From Streptomyces sp. CCM_MD2014 (lineage in GTDB: Bacteria; Actinomycetota; Actinomycetes; Streptomycetales; Streptomycetaceae): 64,000 nt of DNA. Under the pieces are notes generated by a model. It ran no database searches. It was not told the origin of the DNA and saw nothing but the letters and a program-made list of their open reading frames with translations. Both the position numbers and the translations under genes were made by a program. Within the stretch, counting starts at the first letter, position 1, and the number at the start of each line of letters is the position of its first letter. Of the stretch, positions 56,057 to 64,000 are shown one piece after another. The stretch covers positions 6,758,001-6,822,000 of the forward strand of contig NZ_CP009754.1 in assembly GCF_000772045.1 (NCBI RefSeq). The letters run 5' to 3'.

Positions 56057-56751
56057 CACCGCGCCTCCAGCAGCGCCGGAGCCCCGTAGCGCCCACTCGC
56101 CGGCCGCTCGTCCAGCAGCCGCAGCAACGCCGGCACGACGCTCGCCGGATCCGGCCGCGGATCGTCGTCGTCCGGTACCGCCGCGGCGTACAGATCCGTG
56201 GCCATGTCCCCCGGATCGACCGCCCACACCCGCAGCCCCGGCTCCTCGGCACCGAGCACCGCCGCCAGCTGGTCCAGGGCCGCCTTCGACGCCCCGTAGC
56301 CGCCCCACGTCTCGTACGCCTCGGCGGCCGCGTCCGAGCTGACCGTCACCACCGCGCCCGCCGGAGCCGCCCGCAGCAGCGGCAGCGCCTCCCGGACCAG
56401 GCCCAGCGCGGCCACGACGTTCACCTCCAGGGCCCGCCGCAGGCCCTCCAGCGGCAGCTCCTCCAGCCGCACCAGCGGCTCGGCGCCCAGCGCGCTCGCA
56501 TTGCTGACCAGCAGATCCACGCCGCCCAGCCGCCGGGCCTCGGCCACCAGCCCCGCCCGGTGCCAGGAGTCGGTGACGTCACCGGGCAACGCCGCCACGC
56601 GCGTGCCGTACGCCTCCAGCGCCGTCGCCGCCTCCTTGAGCACCTCGGGATTCCTGGCGTCCAGCACCAGGTCCCACCCCCGTGCCGCCAAGGCTTCGGC
56701 AAGCGCCCGGCCCAGTCCCTTCGACGCCCCCGTGATGATCGCAACCGGCAT
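56056..56751 (-). CDS. SDR family oxidoreductase
   Basis: This 231-residue short-chain dehydrogenase has the cofactor motif TGASKGLG (residues 8-15), NAS in LLVSNASALG, serine in VTVSSDAAAEAYE and YxxxK in GGYGASKAAL, so the active site is complete. VWAVDPGDMATDLY follows. It is the first gene of a two-gene unit with queA (ATGA overlap). GGGGACG precedes the ATG at 56751. Substrate unknown. Confidence 0.88.
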   Translation of the reverse strand: MPVAIITGASKGLGRALAEALAARGWDLVLDARNPEVLKEAATALEAYGTRVAALPGDVTDSWHRAGLVAEARRLGGVDLLVSNASALGAEPLVRLEELPLEGLRRALEVNVVAALGLVREALPLLRAAPAGAVVTVSSDAAAEAYETWGGYGASKAALDQLAAVLGAEEPGLRVWAVDPGDMATDLYAAAVPDDDDPRPDPASVVPALLRLLDERPASGRYGAPALLEAR

Positions 56752-56968
56752 GGCACACGTCCCCTTCGTCGTCCCCGCCGCCCGTTCGGCCGGCGTGAGC
56801 CCAACGTAGGAACCCGGCGCCACCGGTCACCTCGGGCACGGGTCCCGGCCGGGGCGGGCCCTTCGCCCTAGGCCCGGCGGGCGGGACCCGGGACCTAGTC
56901 CCACCGCCCTAGGCGACGCCCGCCACCGGGCCGATCCGGCCCCCACCCCCCGCGGGTACCGTGAGGAC

Positions 56969-58114
56969 ATGAGCCACGGCCCCCGGTCCGGCCTCACCGC
57001 GGTGAGTTCCGCGCTGCTGGCCATGAGCAGGCACCTCGAGGTGCGCGACGTCCTCAAGACGATCGTCGCCTCGGCCCGCGAGCTGCTCGACGCGCAGTAC
57101 GCCGCCCTCGGCGTCCCCGACGACCACGGCGGCTTCGCCCAGTTCGTGGTCGACGGCGTCAGCGACGAGCAGTGGAAGGCCATCGGCCCCCTGCCGCGCC
57201 AGCACGGCATCCTCGCCGCGATGCTCCACGAGGCCACCCCCGAGCGCCTCGGCGACGTCCGCAAGGACCCCCGCTTCGGGGGCTGGCCCTCCGCCCACCC
57301 GGACCTGGTCGACTTCCTCGGCCTGCCGATCCGCGACGGCGACGAGGTCATCGGTGCCCTCTTCCTGGCCAACAAGAACTGTCCCAAACCCACGGGCACC
57401 TGCGGCTTCACACAGGACGACGAGGAACTGCTCGGCATCCTCGCCCAGCACGCCGCGATCGCCCTCACCAACGCGCGTCTGTACGAGCGCAGCCGCGAGC
57501 TGACCATCGCCGAGGAGCGCTCCCGCCTCGCCCACGAACTGCACGACGCGGTCAGCCAGAAGCTGTTCTCACTGCGCCTGACCGCCCAGGCCGCCACCGC
57601 CCTGGTCGACCGGAACCCCGCGCGGGCCAAGGACGAGCTGCACCAGGTCGCCACGCTCGCCGCGGAGGCCGCCGACGAACTGCGCGCCGCCGTCGTCGAG
57701 CTGCGCCCCGCCGCCCTGGAGGAGGACGGCCTCGTCGCCACCCTGCGCACCCAGATCCAGGTCCTCGACCGTGCCCACTCCGCCCGCGTCACCTTCACCG
57801 GCCGCGGCGTCAAGGCCCTGCCCGCCGCCCAGGAGGAGGCGATGCTGCGCGTGGCCCAGGAGGCCCTGCACAACGCCCTGCGCCACTCCGGAGCGGAACA
57901 CGTCGACGTGACCCTGCACCGGCGGGGCACAGGAACCGTCCTGCGCGTCACCGACGACGGCGGCGGCTTCGACCCCCGCACGGTGCGCCGCGCCGGACGC
58001 CACCTGGGCCTGGTCTCCATGCGGGACCGGGCGAACGGCACCGGCGGCCGGCTGACCGTGCGGTCCGCGCCCGGCGAGGGCACCACGATCGAGATGGAGG
58101 TTCCCGGTGGCTGA
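56969..58114 (+). CDS. GAF-domain sensor histidine kinase (NarL-type partner)
   Basis: This 381-residue cytoplasmic kinase (no membrane helix) has a GAF domain (residues 20-165: DVLKTIVASARELLDAQYAALGV, FLGLPIRDGDEVIGALFLANK). A HisKA_3 dimerisation domain follows, with the phosphorylated His in ERSRLAHELHDAVSQKLFSL, and an ATPase domain (EALHNALRHSGAEHVDVTL, VTDDGGGFDP, GLVSMRDRA). The FLANK-CPKP loop with Cys residues in the GAF domain (NCPKPTGTCGF) might sense redox or metal. It overlaps the response-regulator gene by 8 bp. Confidence 0.93.
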   Translation: MSHGPRSGLTAVSSALLAMSRHLEVRDVLKTIVASARELLDAQYAALGVPDDHGGFAQFVVDGVSDEQWKAIGPLPRQHGILAAMLHEATPERLGDVRKDPRFGGWPSAHPDLVDFLGLPIRDGDEVIGALFLANKNCPKPTGTCGFTQDDEELLGILAQHAAIALTNARLYERSRELTIAEERSRLAHELHDAVSQKLFSLRLTAQAATALVDRNPARAKDELHQVATLAAEAADELRAAVVELRPAALEEDGLVATLRTQIQVLDRAHSARVTFTGRGVKALPAAQEEAMLRVAQEALHNALRHSGAEHVDVTLHRRGTGTVLRVTDDGGGFDPRTVRRAGRHLGLVSMRDRANGTGGRLTVRSAPGEGTTIEMEVPGG

Positions 58115-58748
58115 CGCGATCAAGGTCCTGCTCGTCGACGACCACCAGGTGGTCCGCCGGGGACTGCGCACCTTCCTGGAGGTGCAGGACGACATCGAAG
58201 TGGTCGGCGAGGCCGCCGACGGCGCCGAGGGCGTCGACCGCGCCCAGGAGCTGAAACCCGACGTGATCCTCATGGACGTCAAGATGCCGGGCATGGACGG
58301 CGTCGACGCCCTGCGCAGACTCCGGGAACTGGACAACCACGCGCGCGTGCTGGTCGTCACCAGCTTCACCGAGCAGCGCACCGTCGTCCCCGCCCTGCGC
58401 GCGGGCGCCGCCGGATACGTCTACAAGGACGTCGACCCCGACGCGCTGGCCGGTGCCATCCGCTCCGTCCACGCCGGGCACATCCTGCTCCAGCCCGAGG
58501 TCGCGGGCGCCCTGCTGAGCCAGGAGGAGACCAGCTCCGGGCCGGGCCGAGCGGGTTCCCTCACGGAGCGGGAGCGCGAGGTGCTGGGCCTGATCGCGGA
58601 CGGCCGCTCCAACCGGGAGATCGCGCGTGCGCTGATCCTCTCCGAGAAGACCGTGAAGACCCACGTCTCGAACATCCTCATGAAACTCGACCTCGCGGAC
58701 CGCACCCAGGCGGCCCTGTGGGCCGTGCGCCACGGCGTGACCGGCTGA
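58107..58748 (+). CDS. NarL/LuxR-family response regulator
   Basis: This 213-residue regulator has a receiver domain with the acidic pocket DDH, phospho-acceptor Asp in VILMDVKMPG (about residue 55), Thr/Ser in VVTSF and Lys in VYKDVD. A LuxR helix-turn-helix follows (LTEREREVLGLIADGRSNREIARALILSEKTVKTHVSNIL). It pairs with the GAF kinase just upstream. It lies directly upstream of the chaplin gene, which it could regulate; there is no direct evidence. Confidence 0.93.
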   Translation: MADAIKVLLVDDHQVVRRGLRTFLEVQDDIEVVGEAADGAEGVDRAQELKPDVILMDVKMPGMDGVDALRRLRELDNHARVLVVTSFTEQRTVVPALRAGAAGYVYKDVDPDALAGAIRSVHAGHILLQPEVAGALLSQEETSSGPGRAGSLTEREREVLGLIADGRSNREIARALILSEKTVKTHVSNILMKLDLADRTQAALWAVRHGVTG

Positions 58749-58932
58749 GCGACCGCCGACTGCCGTGACCGGGCCGCTCCTGTACGCGGCGGGGCGGCGG
58801 AGGGTTCCCCTCCGGTCGGAGATTCATACCGTCGTGGGAATGTCCCCCATATGGCGCATCCTTCGAGGGGTCCGGCCGTTCTTCAGGGCGCACCACGGCG
58901 ACTGCCGCGGTGATCGCAAGGAGGGCTTGTAA

Positions 58933-59181
58933 GTGAAGAACCTGAAGAAGGCAGCGGCCGTGACGATGGTGGCCGGCGGGCTGATCGCCGCCGGCGCGGG
59001 CATGGCTTCCGCCACCGACGGCGGCGCCCACGCCCACGGCAAGGCCGTCGGCTCCCCGGGCGTCGCCTCCGGCAACCTGGTGCAGGCGCCGATCCACATC
59101 CCGGTCAACGCCGTCGGCAACAGCGTCAACGTCATCGGCGTCCTGAACCCGGCCTTCGGCAACCTGGGCGTCAACCACTGA
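58933..59181 (+). CDS. chpE: short chaplin, ChpE type
   Basis: This 82-residue secreted protein has a signal peptide (MKNLKKAAAVTMVAGGLIAAGAGMASA, cut near residue 27). One chaplin domain follows: GSPGVASGNLVQAPIHIPVN and VGNSVNVIGVLNPAFGN. It lacks the two cysteines of most chaplins, a trait known for ChpE. Chaplins self-assemble into amyloid films that let aerial hyphae leave water. AAGGAGGG lies 8 nt before the GTG start. A large hairpin follows. Confidence 0.95.
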   Translation: MKNLKKAAAVTMVAGGLIAAGAGMASATDGGAHAHGKAVGSPGVASGNLVQAPIHIPVNAVGNSVNVIGVLNPAFGNLGVNH

Positions 59182-59195
59182 CGCAGGCCACCCCT

Positions 59196-59277
59196 CCCAC
59201 CCGTGCCACCCCGCCAGCGGGCAGTCGCGTGCCGCCCGAGCAGCGGGCAGTCGTGCCGCTGGGGCGGCACGGGTGGG
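59196..59277 (+). terminator. extended hairpin after chpE
   Basis: CCCACCCGTGCC (59196-59207) pairs exactly with GGCACGGGTGGG (59266-59277), and the CAGCGG/CCGCTG pair extends the stem inward. It encloses a short direct repeat (AGCGGGCAGTCG, twice). It begins 15 nt after the chpE stop. Confidence 0.65.
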
Positions 59278-59364
59278 CGCTGCGGCACCTCGCCGGCGCC
59301 GAGCAGCGCATCCCCCCGCCCCACGCCCCCACTCACGCCGGGCCGCCGCCAAGACACGGCACCG

Positions 59365-60150
59365 TCACTCGGGCCGCTCCACCACAACGGAGTTGTACGC
59401 CGCGACCTGCGCCCGCCGAGCCACCCGCTCCACCGGCCTGAGCGCATCCCCCCGCGCGGCCATCTCGGACGCGCTCACCGCACCCCCGTGCCCGTTCTCG
59501 GACGCCAGCGACACCAGCATCCCCACCCGCTGCGCCAACTCCAGCACCCGCACCGCCCGCGGCGGGTACCCCGGCGCCAGCACCTCCCGCCCAGAGGACC
59601 GCTCCGCCCGCGCCCGGTACGCCGCGACCGCGGCCTCCGCCACCGGCCCCGACCCGGCGACGTCCAGCCGCGTCAGCACCTCCGTCGCGTCCCGCAGCGC
59701 CTCCGCCAGCTCCCGCTCCGCCTCCCCGAGCGAGGGCACGTCCGCCGGCGGCGCCTCCCGCACCGGCAGGCAGTGCCACACCACCTCGACGTGCACGTCA
59801 CCCTCGGGCCCCGCCTCGTACACCTCCGGCACCAGCCCCAGCGCCGCCCCCTCGCAGATCACCGCCTCCTCGGCCTCCAGGGCCCGCGCGTTGAACTCCG
59901 GCGGCCCGCTCAGCCCCAGCGGATGCCCCGGCGCGGGCAGCGCGACCCGTAGCCCACTCGCCCCGAGCGCGCGAAGCCGCCCCAGTGCGAGCGTGAGACC
60001 GACCGGCGCGTCCTCACCCGGCAGCCCCTCCACCCGGTGCACGGCGTCGTCGCCCACGATCGCGACCGCGGCGTCGTCCGGCGAGACCATGTGGGCAATA
60101 AGGGCATTTCCCCAGGCGGCAAGGCGCCCTGCGCGTGGTTCCGAGAGCAT
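59365..60150 (-). CDS. conserved hypothetical protein
   Basis: This 261-residue soluble protein starts MLSEPRAGRLAAWGNALIAHM. It shows segments such as LRVALPAPGHPLGLSGPPEFNARALEAEEAVICEG and VVWHCLPVREAPPADVPSLGEAERELAEALRDATEVLTRLDVA. I recognise no motif. The composition (acidic, Ala/Leu-rich helices) suggests a cytoplasmic helical protein. It seems a typical conserved actinobacterial gene of unknown role, transcribed alone and divergent from the ABC gene. Confidence 0.75.
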   Translation of the reverse strand: MLSEPRAGRLAAWGNALIAHMVSPDDAAVAIVGDDAVHRVEGLPGEDAPVGLTLALGRLRALGASGLRVALPAPGHPLGLSGPPEFNARALEAEEAVICEGAALGLVPEVYEAGPEGDVHVEVVWHCLPVREAPPADVPSLGEAERELAEALRDATEVLTRLDVAGSGPVAEAAVAAYRARAERSSGREVLAPGYPPRAVRVLELAQRVGMLVSLASENGHGGAVSASEMAARGDALRPVERVARRAQVAAYNSVVVERPE

Positions 60151-60303
60151 GCCCCCACCCTAAGGAGCGGACCGATGGAACAGTGAAGCCGACCGGTGGC
60201 GTAGATTTCGTGGAGGGGCCTGCGCCCACCGGCGCCGCGGCCCGAGCCACAGGTGTACGCGACAGCCGAGACCGGCCACAATGCAAGGGGAGACAACGCG
60301 CTC

Positions 60304-61101
<798 letters not shown>

Positions 61102-61155
61102 CCCGCCCCCCGTGCGCCCTGTCCCCGACGTCCCCAACGGACCTACCATGACAGC

Positions 61156-61587
61156 GTGAACGACATCGACGCATGGGTGTGGTGGCTCGTCGCCGCGGCA
61201 GCGCTCGGAATCCCGCTCGTGGTGACCGCGATGCCGGAGTTCGGGATGTTCGCCGTCGGCGCGGTCGCCGCCGCCGTCACCTCAGGGCTGGGCGCGGACC
61301 TGGTCGTCCAGGTCCTCGTCTTCGTCATCGTCTCGGTCGCCCTCATCGCCGTCGTACGGCCCGTCGCCGCCCGGCACCGCGCCCAACAGCCCCAACTGGC
61401 CTCCGGCGTGGCCGCGCTGAAGGGCAGACAGGCCGTCGTCACCGAGCGCGTCGACGGCGCCGGCGGGCGCATCAAACTCGCCGGAGAGATCTGGTCGGCA
61501 CGCGCCCTCGACACCGGGCGCGTCTTCGAGCCCGGCGAGGAAGTGGACGTGGTGGAGATCGACGGAGCCACGGCCGTCGTCATGTGA
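61156..61587 (+). CDS. NfeD family membrane protein
   Basis: This 143-residue protein has two to three membrane helices (WWLVAAAALGIPLVVTAMPEFGMFAVGAVAAAVTSG and VQVLVFVIVSVALIAVVRPVAA). A C-terminal OB-fold domain follows (GRQAVVTERVDGAGGRIKLAGEIWSARALD). Short NfeD proteins pair with SPFH proteins, and one follows 177 nt downstream, which supports the call. GTG start. Confidence 0.88.
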   Translation: MNDIDAWVWWLVAAAALGIPLVVTAMPEFGMFAVGAVAAAVTSGLGADLVVQVLVFVIVSVALIAVVRPVAARHRAQQPQLASGVAALKGRQAVVTERVDGAGGRIKLAGEIWSARALDTGRVFEPGEEVDVVEIDGATAVVM

Positions 61588-61764
61588 CCCCGCCGTGCCA
61601 CAAGTGGCCCGAACGACCCCCGAGGCGTGCGACGGTCTGTCAGACTCGACCAGCAAGATCCTCAACAGCCGTAAGATCAGCACTAGTCAGAGCCGGACAG
61701 CGGTCCGGTCGCCGATAGGATCTGCCGGAGCGCCGAGGCGGAGAAGGGGACGGGGACAACCACG

Positions 61765-62724
61765 ATGGAACCGATCATCATCGTCCTGATCATCCTGGTG
61801 GTGTTGGTCTTCATCGCCCTGATCAAAACCATCCAGGTCATCCCACAGGCCAGCGCCGCCATCGTCGAGCGCTTCGGCCGCTACACGCGGACCCTCAACG
61901 CGGGCCTCAACATCGTGGTCCCGTTCATCGACACCATCCGCAACCGCATCGACCTGCGCGAACAGGTCGTCCCCTTCCCACCGCAGCCGGTCATCACCCA
62001 GGACAACCTGGTCGTCAACATCGACACCGTCATCTACTACCAGGTGACCGACGCCCGCGCCGCCACCTACGAGGTCGCCAGCTACATCCAGGCGATCGAG
62101 CAGCTCACCGTCACCACTCTGCGGAACATCATCGGCGGCATGGACCTGGAGCGGACCCTGACCTCCCGCGAGGAGATCAACGCGGCCCTGCGCGGGGTCC
62201 TCGACGAGGCCACCGGCAAGTGGGGCATCCGCGTCAACCGCGTCGAGCTCAAGGCCATCGAACCGCCCACCTCCATCCAGGACTCCATGGAGAAGCAGAT
62301 GCGCGCCGACCGCGACAAGCGCGCCGCGATCCTCCAGGCCGAAGGTGTCCGGCAGTCCGAGATCCTGCGCGCCGAGGGTGAGAAGCAGTCCCAGATCCTG
62401 CGCGCCGAAGGTGAGGCCAAGGCCGCGGCCCTGCGCGCCGAGGGCGAGGCCCAGGCCGTCCGCACCGTCTTCGAGGCCATCCACGCCGGAGACCCGGACC
62501 AGAAGCTGCTCTCGTACCAGTACCTCCAGATGCTCCCGAAGATCGCCGAGGGCGACGCCAACAAGCTCTGGATCGTCCCCAGCGAAATCGGCGACGCCCT
62601 CAAGGGTCTCTCCGGCGCCATGGGCAACATCGGCGGCCTGGGCGGCGGTTCGGGCAGCGGAGGCGGCAACGGCGGCGCGAGCGTCCCCGCCCAGGAACGC
62701 CGCGAGAAGCCGTCGATCGACTGA
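61765..62724 (+). CDS. SPFH/Band 7 (stomatin/prohibitin-type) protein
   Basis: This 319-residue protein has an N-terminal hydrophobic hairpin (IIIVLIILVVLVFIALIKTI). An SPFH domain follows (AAIVERFGRYTRTLNAGLNIVVPFID, YYQVTDARAATYEVASYI, NIIGGMDLERTLTSREEINA). A coiled coil with repeated ILRAEGE-type heptads lies at about residues 190-235, and the tail is Gly-rich. Such proteins organise membrane microdomains and assist membrane proteases. NfeD upstream is its usual partner. A -10-like TAGGAT at 61716 may be its own promoter. Confidence 0.92.
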   Translation: MEPIIIVLIILVVLVFIALIKTIQVIPQASAAIVERFGRYTRTLNAGLNIVVPFIDTIRNRIDLREQVVPFPPQPVITQDNLVVNIDTVIYYQVTDARAATYEVASYIQAIEQLTVTTLRNIIGGMDLERTLTSREEINAALRGVLDEATGKWGIRVNRVELKAIEPPTSIQDSMEKQMRADRDKRAAILQAEGVRQSEILRAEGEKQSQILRAEGEAKAAALRAEGEAQAVRTVFEAIHAGDPDQKLLSYQYLQMLPKIAEGDANKLWIVPSEIGDALKGLSGAMGNIGGLGGGSGSGGGNGGASVPAQERREKPSID

Positions 62725-62742
62725 CGGTACTTCTGAGCGCCG

Positions 62743-62826
62743 GGCAATCCCCGCGTCCCGAGGGGGCGCGGGGGACTGCGCGACAAGCCACGACGAACCC
62801 GCAGTCAGCGACGCACAGCACCCCCA
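62743..62826. repeat. dispersed Streptomyces intergenic repeat
   Basis: The gap after the SPFH gene holds a sequence with GGGGGCGCGGGGGACTGCGC and downstream CGACAAGCCACGACGAACCC. From memory this is a very common Streptomyces intergenic repeat; I could not run a search. It includes a hairpin (CCCCGCG ... CGCGGGG) and ends close to the HNH gene's stop, so it may act as a terminator for both convergent genes. Confidence 0.55.
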
Positions 62827-62836
62827 CGGTGGGCAC

Positions 62837-63343
62837 TCACGCCGCGTCCAGCACCAACCACTCCGGCAGCGCGGCGAAGTCGTCCCGGGCCAGCGCCAGC
62901 AACATCGCGTCCGCGGGAGTCGGCTCGAACGGCTCCCGGAGCAACGGCATCCCCGCCTGCTCCGGAGTCCGGTTCGCCTTCCGGTGATTGTCCTCCGCGC
63001 ACGAGGCCACCGTGTTCAGCCACGTGTCCTGCCCGCCGTGCGACCGCGGCACCACGTGGTCGACGGTCGTCGCCCGCCGCCCGCAGTACGCGCACCGGTG
63101 CCGGTCCCGGACCAGCACGCCCCGCCTCGACCACGGAGCGCGTCTTCGGAACGGCACCCGTACGTATTGGCACAGCCTGATCACCCGCGGCGCGGGTATG
63201 TCGAGCGCGGCTCCGCGCATGCGCAGCGAGGGGTGGGCCTGTTCGACGACGGCCTTGTCCTGGAGCACCAGAACGACGGCTCGATTCAACGTCACCGTCG
63301 ACAACGGCTCGAAGCTCGCGTTCAGCACCAGCGTGTCCCGCAT
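62837..63343 (-). CDS. HNH endonuclease
   Basis: This 168-residue protein has the actinobacterial HNH arrangement: LVLNASFEPLSTVTLNRAVVLVLQDKA at the N-terminus, then the ββα-metal core RDRHRCAYCGRRATTVDHVVPRSHGGQDTWLNTVASC with zinc cysteines and active His/Asn. A family-wide role in DNA repair or phage defence is possible; no partner is adjacent. GGGAGGTG precedes the ATG at 63343. Confidence 0.9.
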   Translation of the reverse strand: MRDTLVLNASFEPLSTVTLNRAVVLVLQDKAVVEQAHPSLRMRGAALDIPAPRVIRLCQYVRVPFRRRAPWSRRGVLVRDRHRCAYCGRRATTVDHVVPRSHGGQDTWLNTVASCAEDNHRKANRTPEQAGMPLLREPFEPTPADAMLLALARDDFAALPEWLVLDAA

Positions 63344-63474
63344 ACCAGCCCACCTCCCGTGCGCACCGGCCCACCCCCTGGCGGGCTGGGAACAACTCTG
63401 GCCGGGCACGCCGGGATGGACAACGCAATATCTGCTGCTCCGACGAGGGATACCCCCTCGCCACCCCCGGCAAC

Positions 63475-63517
63475 AAAAATGCCCGCCCCTGATCCATTCC
63501 AAGACCGGGAGCGGGCA
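63475..63517 (-). terminator. intrinsic terminator of the YbhB-like gene
   Basis: TGCCCGC (63480-63486) pairs with GCGGGCA (63511-63517) with further pairs inside; on the minus strand TTTTT follows directly. It lies 26 nt after the stop codon. Confidence 0.85.
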
Positions 63518-63542
63518 AACGTTCCATGAACGCTCGGAACAC

Positions 63543-64000
63543 TCAGCTGTCCGCGGGCACCTCGTACTCCCCGATCAGCTGGGCACGCGCGATCGTGTGG
63601 AACCGCAGGTTGAAGCCGACGAAGGCGGGGGTGCCGTCCGCGTCCGGCCCGAGCTTCTCCTGGTCCACGGCGTACACCGTGAACACATACCGGTGCGGTC
63701 CGTCCCCGGCCGGCGGCGCGGCACCGCCGAACTCCTTGCTGCCGTAGTCGTTGCGCGCCTGTACGGCCCCCGCGGGCAGTCCCTCGAACGCGCCGCTGCC
63801 CGCGCCCGCCGGCAGCTCGGTCACCGAGGCCGGGAGGTCGAACACCACCCAGTGCCAGAATCCGCTGCCCGTCGGGGCGTCCGGGTCGTAGCAGGTCACG
63901 GCGAAGCTCTTGGTCTCGGCAGGGAAGCCCTCCCACCGCAGATGCGGCGAGGTGTTCCCGGCCGCGTAGACCTGAGCGTCCTTGAGCGTCCCGCCCTCCT
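63543..64000 (-). CDS. YbhB/YbcL family Raf-kinase-inhibitor-like protein (5' partial)
   Basis: The frame is open to the window edge, so the start lies outside; about 152 residues are visible. It has PEBP-fold motifs: SPHLRWEGFPAETKSFAVTCYDPDAPTGSGFWHWVVFDLP with the ligand-site DPDAP and HW, then NDYGSKEFGGAAPPAGDGPHRYVFTVYAVD. Bacterial members are small cytoplasmic proteins of unclear function. Confidence 0.92.
   Translation of the reverse strand, partial: EGGTLKDAQVYAAGNTSPHLRWEGFPAETKSFAVTCYDPDAPTGSGFWHWVVFDLPASVTELPAGAGSGAFEGLPAGAVQARNDYGSKEFGGAAPPAGDGPHRYVFTVYAVDQEKLGPDADGTPAFVGFNLRFHTIARAQLIGEYEVPADS

Overview
The window is a piece of a Streptomyces chromosome. Base composition is very GC-rich with near-saturated third-position GC, GTG starts and 4-nt stop/start overlaps are frequent, and several genes are typical of the genus: a chaplin (ChpE type), a streptophobe-family membrane protein, a Gbn-type small DNA-binding protein and an SGM_5486-family micropeptide. 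From memory, gene content and order resemble the S. coelicolor SCO1800-SCO1850 region read in descending order. That is recall, not a search result. I saw no rRNA, tRNA or CRISPR array.

Layout. 1-492: end of a ZIP metal transporter. 507-11.7 kb (minus): a cobalamin operon, cbiB-cobQ-cobN-chlID-cobO-cobB-cobI, in which every junction is a stop/start overlap. It is preceded by a cobalamin riboswitch, a candidate promoter and the terminator of the neighbouring pit operon. 11.8-13.4 kb: a small membrane protein and a Pit phosphate transporter behind a PHO-box-like site. 13.6-18.3 kb: a class II aldolase, a large non-coding tandem-repeat block, an alpha/beta hydrolase, a conserved hypothetical and a VOC protein. 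18.5-21.8 kb: an ABC-F ATPase with a possible leader peptide, a Gbn-like nucleoid protein downstream of a dense GATC cluster, and a crotonase. 21.9-24.3 kb: a five-gene Asp23/Gls24-AmaP envelope cluster. 24.5-32.5 kb (minus): SDR, GH15, SURF1, a Cys-rich mini-protein, an exonuclease-BRCT protein, CopD, a probably broken small gene and a secreted subtilase.

32.9-36.4 kb: DUF485 protein plus acetate-type symporter, moaA, and a 174-bp MITE-like element inserted in the TA shared by two convergent stop codons. 36.2-42 kb: a small putative zinc protein, DUF3099, GlsB/YeaQ, tyrS and a TldE-TldD pair. 42.2-43.7 kb: fabG-fabI (fatty acid synthesis). 43.8-46.2 kb: a GntR regulator divergent from an MFS exporter and its micropeptide partner. 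46.3-50.9 kb: a small membrane protein, SixA-like phosphatase, serB and streptophobe. 51.1-56.8 kb: a two-FHA ABC transporter (Rv1747-like), a lytic transglycosylase with a long structured leader, queA and an SDR. 57-59.2 kb: a GAF histidine kinase and LuxR regulator, then chpE. 59.4-64 kb: a hypothetical, an ABC ATPase, NfeD and SPFH, an HNH nuclease and the end of a YbhB-like gene.

Most genes are housekeeping. The least explained parts are non-coding or repeat-derived: the 3-way-junction leader upstream of the transglycosylase, the GATC cluster before gbn, the MITE at the moaA stop, the 60-bp and 55-bp tandem arrays, the dispersed repeat read in frame through cobB, and the leader peptide before the ABC-F gene. 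No wholly new multi-gene system is evident; the leader RNA is the best candidate for something undescribed.
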